NCBI GenBank assembly: GCA_001931875.2
Contig: MSJH02000786.1
Location: 1 to 64,000, forward strand
From: Byssochlamys sp. IMV 00236
Lineage: Eukaryota > Ascomycota > Eurotiomycetes > Eurotiales > Thermoascaceae
Length of the DNA: 64,000 nt
Reading direction: 5' to 3'
A program made the translations under genes and the position numbers. This document shows, piece after piece, positions 61,197 to 64,000 of the stretch. Numbering within the stretch: the stretch's first letter is position 1; the number at the start of each line of letters is the position of its first letter. The notes under the pieces were generated by a model. It saw only the letters and a list, made by a program, of their open reading frames with translations, had not been told where the DNA came from and ran no database searches.

Positions 61197-62261
61197 AGCT
61201 GTGTGCTTGATCCAGCGGTGCCTCTGGTGTTGATTCCATAGAGGAAGGACTGAGTCGACCAAATGTTTCGATTGGGAGCCAGAGATAACGGGCGTCTTTG
61301 TGCAGGAGAAGGACTTGCTCTTTTACCTCCTTATTCCCCTGTCAGGGACGCTCGGCGAGGAAACATATGCTCTGCACTGCCTCTGCTACGAGTAACGATG
61401 TTCTCGCTGGGTCTGGTGTTCCACCCGCTGCAGAGAGAAATATTTTCTGTTTGTTCTGTTGTATTTGTGGGACTATCTCAGCTGTCCCAGCGGCATGTGC
61501 CATGTCACGTAGATACAAGAATATGGCGAGCTCTGATATCATGAATCACTTTATCCAAGCATGTTGCCCCCTTCCGACACTATAATCCGTATCCTAGTAC
61601 CCCAAAACAAAGACACTGTAGGCCCTAATTATAGGGAGCTGCCGTTTTGTAACAGCATCCAGCTAGCTTGCAGCCTTGACCAACACATTCTCCCAGAGTG
61701 CTCCCCAGGGTTGCAACAAAGCATTCTGCACTCGAGATTGAAAACAGTGAAGTGAATACGAGTCCCCTCCTGGCAACCATTCACTTTCACGTCCTGAATG
61801 GGCTGACTCTCGGATAAATTCACATCTCTCAGAGTGTTCCTCCTTATCCTCTACTCTTCTCCATTTACATGCAACTTTATCTTCTTCTTTCTCCAGCAGT
61901 TTATGCCGCTGCCGAATATCACAAACCGTTTTGTTCCAAATACTGCCACCGCACATCTTTACTCTAACGTATCGAAACCTACTCTCTTCGTATCTGACAG
62001 CTCTCCTCTACTTATTGATCTTCTCGCTCATCTTTACTCCGACATATCGAAACCTACTCCCTTCGTTTCTGACAGCTCTCCTCTACTTCTTCTCGGTTCT
62101 TCTCTTCTCTCTACGTCCTTTTCCTCACTCCCCTCGTCATCAGGGGTTCAAGCGTGCCGTGAAGTGGCCAGGACGTGAGGAGGGCTCCTGCTCCCTTCAT
62201 CGCTATTTTATCCTTTACAACCGTCCACTTCTATTGAGAGCGCGTTTATCTGAAGGTCACA
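61197..62261. other. Intergenic with a tandem duplication
   Basis: About 1.06 kb between the E1-beta stop and the start of the right-edge gene. The left half should contain the 3' UTR. The right half is pyrimidine-rich and carries a 75 bp-spaced direct repeat. Short open frames here do not look like proteins. Confidence 0.5.
61954..62093. repeat. Tandem direct repeat, 75 bp period
   Basis: A unit beginning CATCTTTACTC and containing ATATCGAAACCTACTCCCTT-like and TCTGACAGCTCTCCTCTACTT blocks occurs at about 61954-62018 and again at 62029-62093 with a handful of substitutions. It lies 170-310 bp upstream of the coiled-coil protein start, so it is probably in its promoter or 5' UTR. Confidence 0.8.
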
Positions 62262-64000
62262 ATGAAGTCTGGCTCAATGACCTGGGATGATGTGGGCGTG
62301 ACAATCCAGGGGCTCCTCTTTCTTGGGTGCCTCTGTTGGAGGTTCTCGGAGTACATCCAAAACCTCCTGCCACTCGCCCACATCGTGGCCAAAGTGGTCA
62401 AATTCGCCTTTCTTGGGCCGACGCTGCTGTCGTTGGACTGCGTCATGATCACGGTGTCGGAACTGGCCTCGATTCGTCGCGGCACGCAGCTTACCATCAA
62501 ATTCGAAAGCCTGGTTACCAGGCTACGAATGAGACTGGAGCAGACAACATGCGTGCGGGCAATCGCCGCGATGTATAACTTTGTCCTTCCCCCGTCCCAC
62601 GTGCCGCCAATCTTGCGGGTTCTTTGTGGTTGGTTCGTCTGCGTCTGCATATATCCCCTCGCCCTGTACTTGGCGTATTACGCCTGTGGGCTGAGTGAGG
62701 GTATCTTGTCAAAGCATGCAGAACTGTCGCTACGTTGCATGGAAATTTATTCCACGTACGACAGCCTTCCATACTGGACCCGCCGACAGCGGATGGAGAC
62801 TTCGTTTTGCTTCGGGGAAGAAGCTGGTCTCGAGTTGCAGGCTTGCCTGCAGGACATCGCCAATGCCGTAATCAGCTTCATGGAGAACTCCCTCATGTCG
62901 ACGCCTGCTTTGGCCTTGGTCGTTTTCTGCCTCGCCTGTCTCTTCTCCCTGTTCCATTCTGTCTGGATAGCCAAGCCACACCCCTCTGCTTCAACAGCCA
63001 TCGAGCCGAGTCTGTATGCGGTACGGGCCGCAGAGATTTCTGCTCTGCGGTCCGCCAAGTATAAACTCGGGGTCCAGGTGGCCCAGTTGAATCGAGAATT
63101 GAAGACGGCATATGACCGGCTGACCCATGCCAATGTCAAATACGCGGCAATGCTCGACAAAGCCAACAAGGCAGACGCGTCCTGGATGTCTCTTGTCAAG
63201 ATCAACGCAGGGCTCCGAACCAATGTAAATTGGCTCGAAGAGCGCCTGTCCAAGGCCCAAGACGACGCGGTACAGACGCTGACCGACCAAGTGGCGCGAC
63301 TCACGCAGCAGCTCGCCAACAGCCAGGAGGGCGTTGACAGCGCCAACAGTGAGCTTGGCTCACTCAGGAACACTCTCCAGGCCCAGGCAGAGCAACTGGC
63401 AGCCACAGAGAAGCGTCTGCAAGAGACCCAGGACACAGCTGAGAAGGCTTCCCGGGAAGTCCAAACACTTGCCGCCGCCAAGATTACCGATCTCACCTCC
63501 CAGTACGACAACCTCAGGTTGTCATACGACAATATGGTCGAGAGACTCTCTGTCCTGGAATCAGTCAGGCAGGAGCGAGATGACGCCGCGGCACGGGTCA
63601 TCGCCCTCCAGAGAGAGCTGGAGTCGACTAAGCAGATCGCGGACGAGGCGTACAAGCAGTGGGTGCGCGCCATAGAGGCTGCACAGGAGAGGGAACGGGC
63701 TCTCAGCCAGCATTTCCAGGCGGTCCAGAGCGCCTTCGAAGAGCAATGCCGCGCTGGTCAAGAAAAGGCGGTTGCCGACGCCATGTCCCAGGCGAAGGCA
63801 TCCGCCACCATGGCATTCCAGGCGGAGCGGGAGGAGCTCCGTCGGCAACTCAAGAAGGCGCTCTTGGATGCGCAGACGGGCCAGCAACAGGCCCAGAATC
63901 TGAAAGAGGAGGTCGAAAACCTCCAGCTTGATCTGGCTCGTTTCGGGGTCTCCTTCGGGAGCAGCCAATCCATCCCCGAACGCAAGGCAGCCAATCCGTC
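62262..64000 (+). CDS. Membrane-anchored coiled-coil protein, unrecognised; cut by window end
   Basis: The frame is open from ATG 62262 to the last base (579 codons) without a stop, so the 3' end lies outside. The N-terminal ~240 residues contain four hydrophobic stretches at about 13-25, 34-64, 116-145 and 212-237, for example GWFVCVCIYPLALYLAYYAC and PALALVVFCLACLFSLF. From about residue 250 the protein is a long, almost unbroken heptad-rich region (Ala, Gln, Glu, Leu and Arg rich), e.g. LTQQLANSQEGVDSANSELG and LREL-like repeats, with about 320 residues visible. The region is GC-rich and codon use is ordinary, which supports it being real. I do not recognise a family. The layout would suit an organelle-tethering or scaffold protein, but that is inference only. 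Introns further right cannot be excluded. Confidence 0.8.
   Translation, partial: MKSGSMTWDDVGVTIQGLLFLGCLCWRFSEYIQNLLPLAHIVAKVVKFAFLGPTLLSLDCVMITVSELASIRRGTQLTIKFESLVTRLRMRLEQTTCVRAIAAMYNFVLPPSHVPPILRVLCGWFVCVCIYPLALYLAYYACGLSEGILSKHAELSLRCMEIYSTYDSLPYWTRRQRMETSFCFGEEAGLELQACLQDIANAVISFMENSLMSTPALALVVFCLACLFSLFHSVWIAKPHPSASTAIEPSLYAVRAAEISALRSAKYKLGVQVAQLNRELKTAYDRLTHANVKYAAMLDKANKADASWMSLVKINAGLRTNVNWLEERLSKAQDDAVQTLTDQVARLTQQLANSQEGVDSANSELGSLRNTLQAQAEQLAATEKRLQETQDTAEKASREVQTLAAAKITDLTSQYDNLRLSYDNMVERLSVLESVRQERDDAAARVIALQRELESTKQIADEAYKQWVRAIEAAQERERALSQHFQAVQSAFEEQCRAGQEKAVADAMSQAKASATMAFQAEREELRRQLKKALLDAQTGQQQAQNLKEEVENLQLDLARFGVSFGSSQSIPERKAANP

Noticed and set aside
62747..63673. 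308-codon minus-strand ORF
   Set aside because: It is opposite a longer, stop-free plus-strand frame with membrane and coiled-coil structure; its Ser/Ala/Arg-rich composition is what antisense of a GC-rich coiled coil gives.

Overview
The window is nuclear DNA of a filamentous ascomycete, most likely of the order Eurotiales (Aspergillus/Penicillium type). The evidence is many 48-75 bp GT..AG spliceosomal introns with lariat-like CTAAC/CTGAC boxes, fungal-only gene families (Hul4, Rei1, Mam3, eqolisin protease, SIT siderophore transporter, NLR-type esterase), and a long AT-rich block with the marks of RIP (repeat-induced point mutation). No tRNA, rRNA, CRISPR array or bacterial-type operon was seen.

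Layout. (1) 1 to about 17.5 kb is an AT-rich, TpA-rich block almost without CpA/TpG, and so almost without ATG codons. It holds heavily mutated transposons; one LTR retrotransposon (11340-17296, minus strand) can be delimited from its two terminal repeats and a decayed RNase H motif. (2) About 17.7-20.1 kb is a graveyard at the edge of that block: an ankyrin-repeat gene remnant, a pogo/Fot1-type transposase remnant and a multicopper-oxidase remnant. (3) 20-49 kb is an accessory region with large gaps: a secreted berberine-bridge-type FAD oxidoreductase, a fungal membrane protein, a phosphate-transporter-like MFS protein, a protein ending in a SesB/NLR-type esterase domain, an APH-like kinase, a methionine aminopeptidase 2, an acyl-CoA-ligase remnant, a histidine phosphatase, an arylsulfotransferase-like secreted protein, a siderophore transporter and a glutamic (G1) protease. 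(4) From about 49.7 kb genes are conserved housekeeping genes, closely spaced and often divergent: Hul4-type HECT ubiquitin ligase, Rei1-type ribosome biogenesis factor, Mam3/CNNM-type CBS membrane protein and the branched-chain ketoacid dehydrogenase E1-beta subunit. (5) The right edge cuts a gene for an unrecognised membrane-anchored coiled-coil protein.

No polyketide synthase, NRPS or terpene cyclase is visible, so no complete secondary-metabolite cluster can be claimed. The extra-looking MAP2 gene beside oxidoreductase, transporter and CoA-ligase-remnant genes is nevertheless worth testing as a possible target-copy resistance gene. All exon coordinates were derived by hand from splice consensus, reading-frame continuity and family conservation; every multi-exon model given closes to a whole number of codons.
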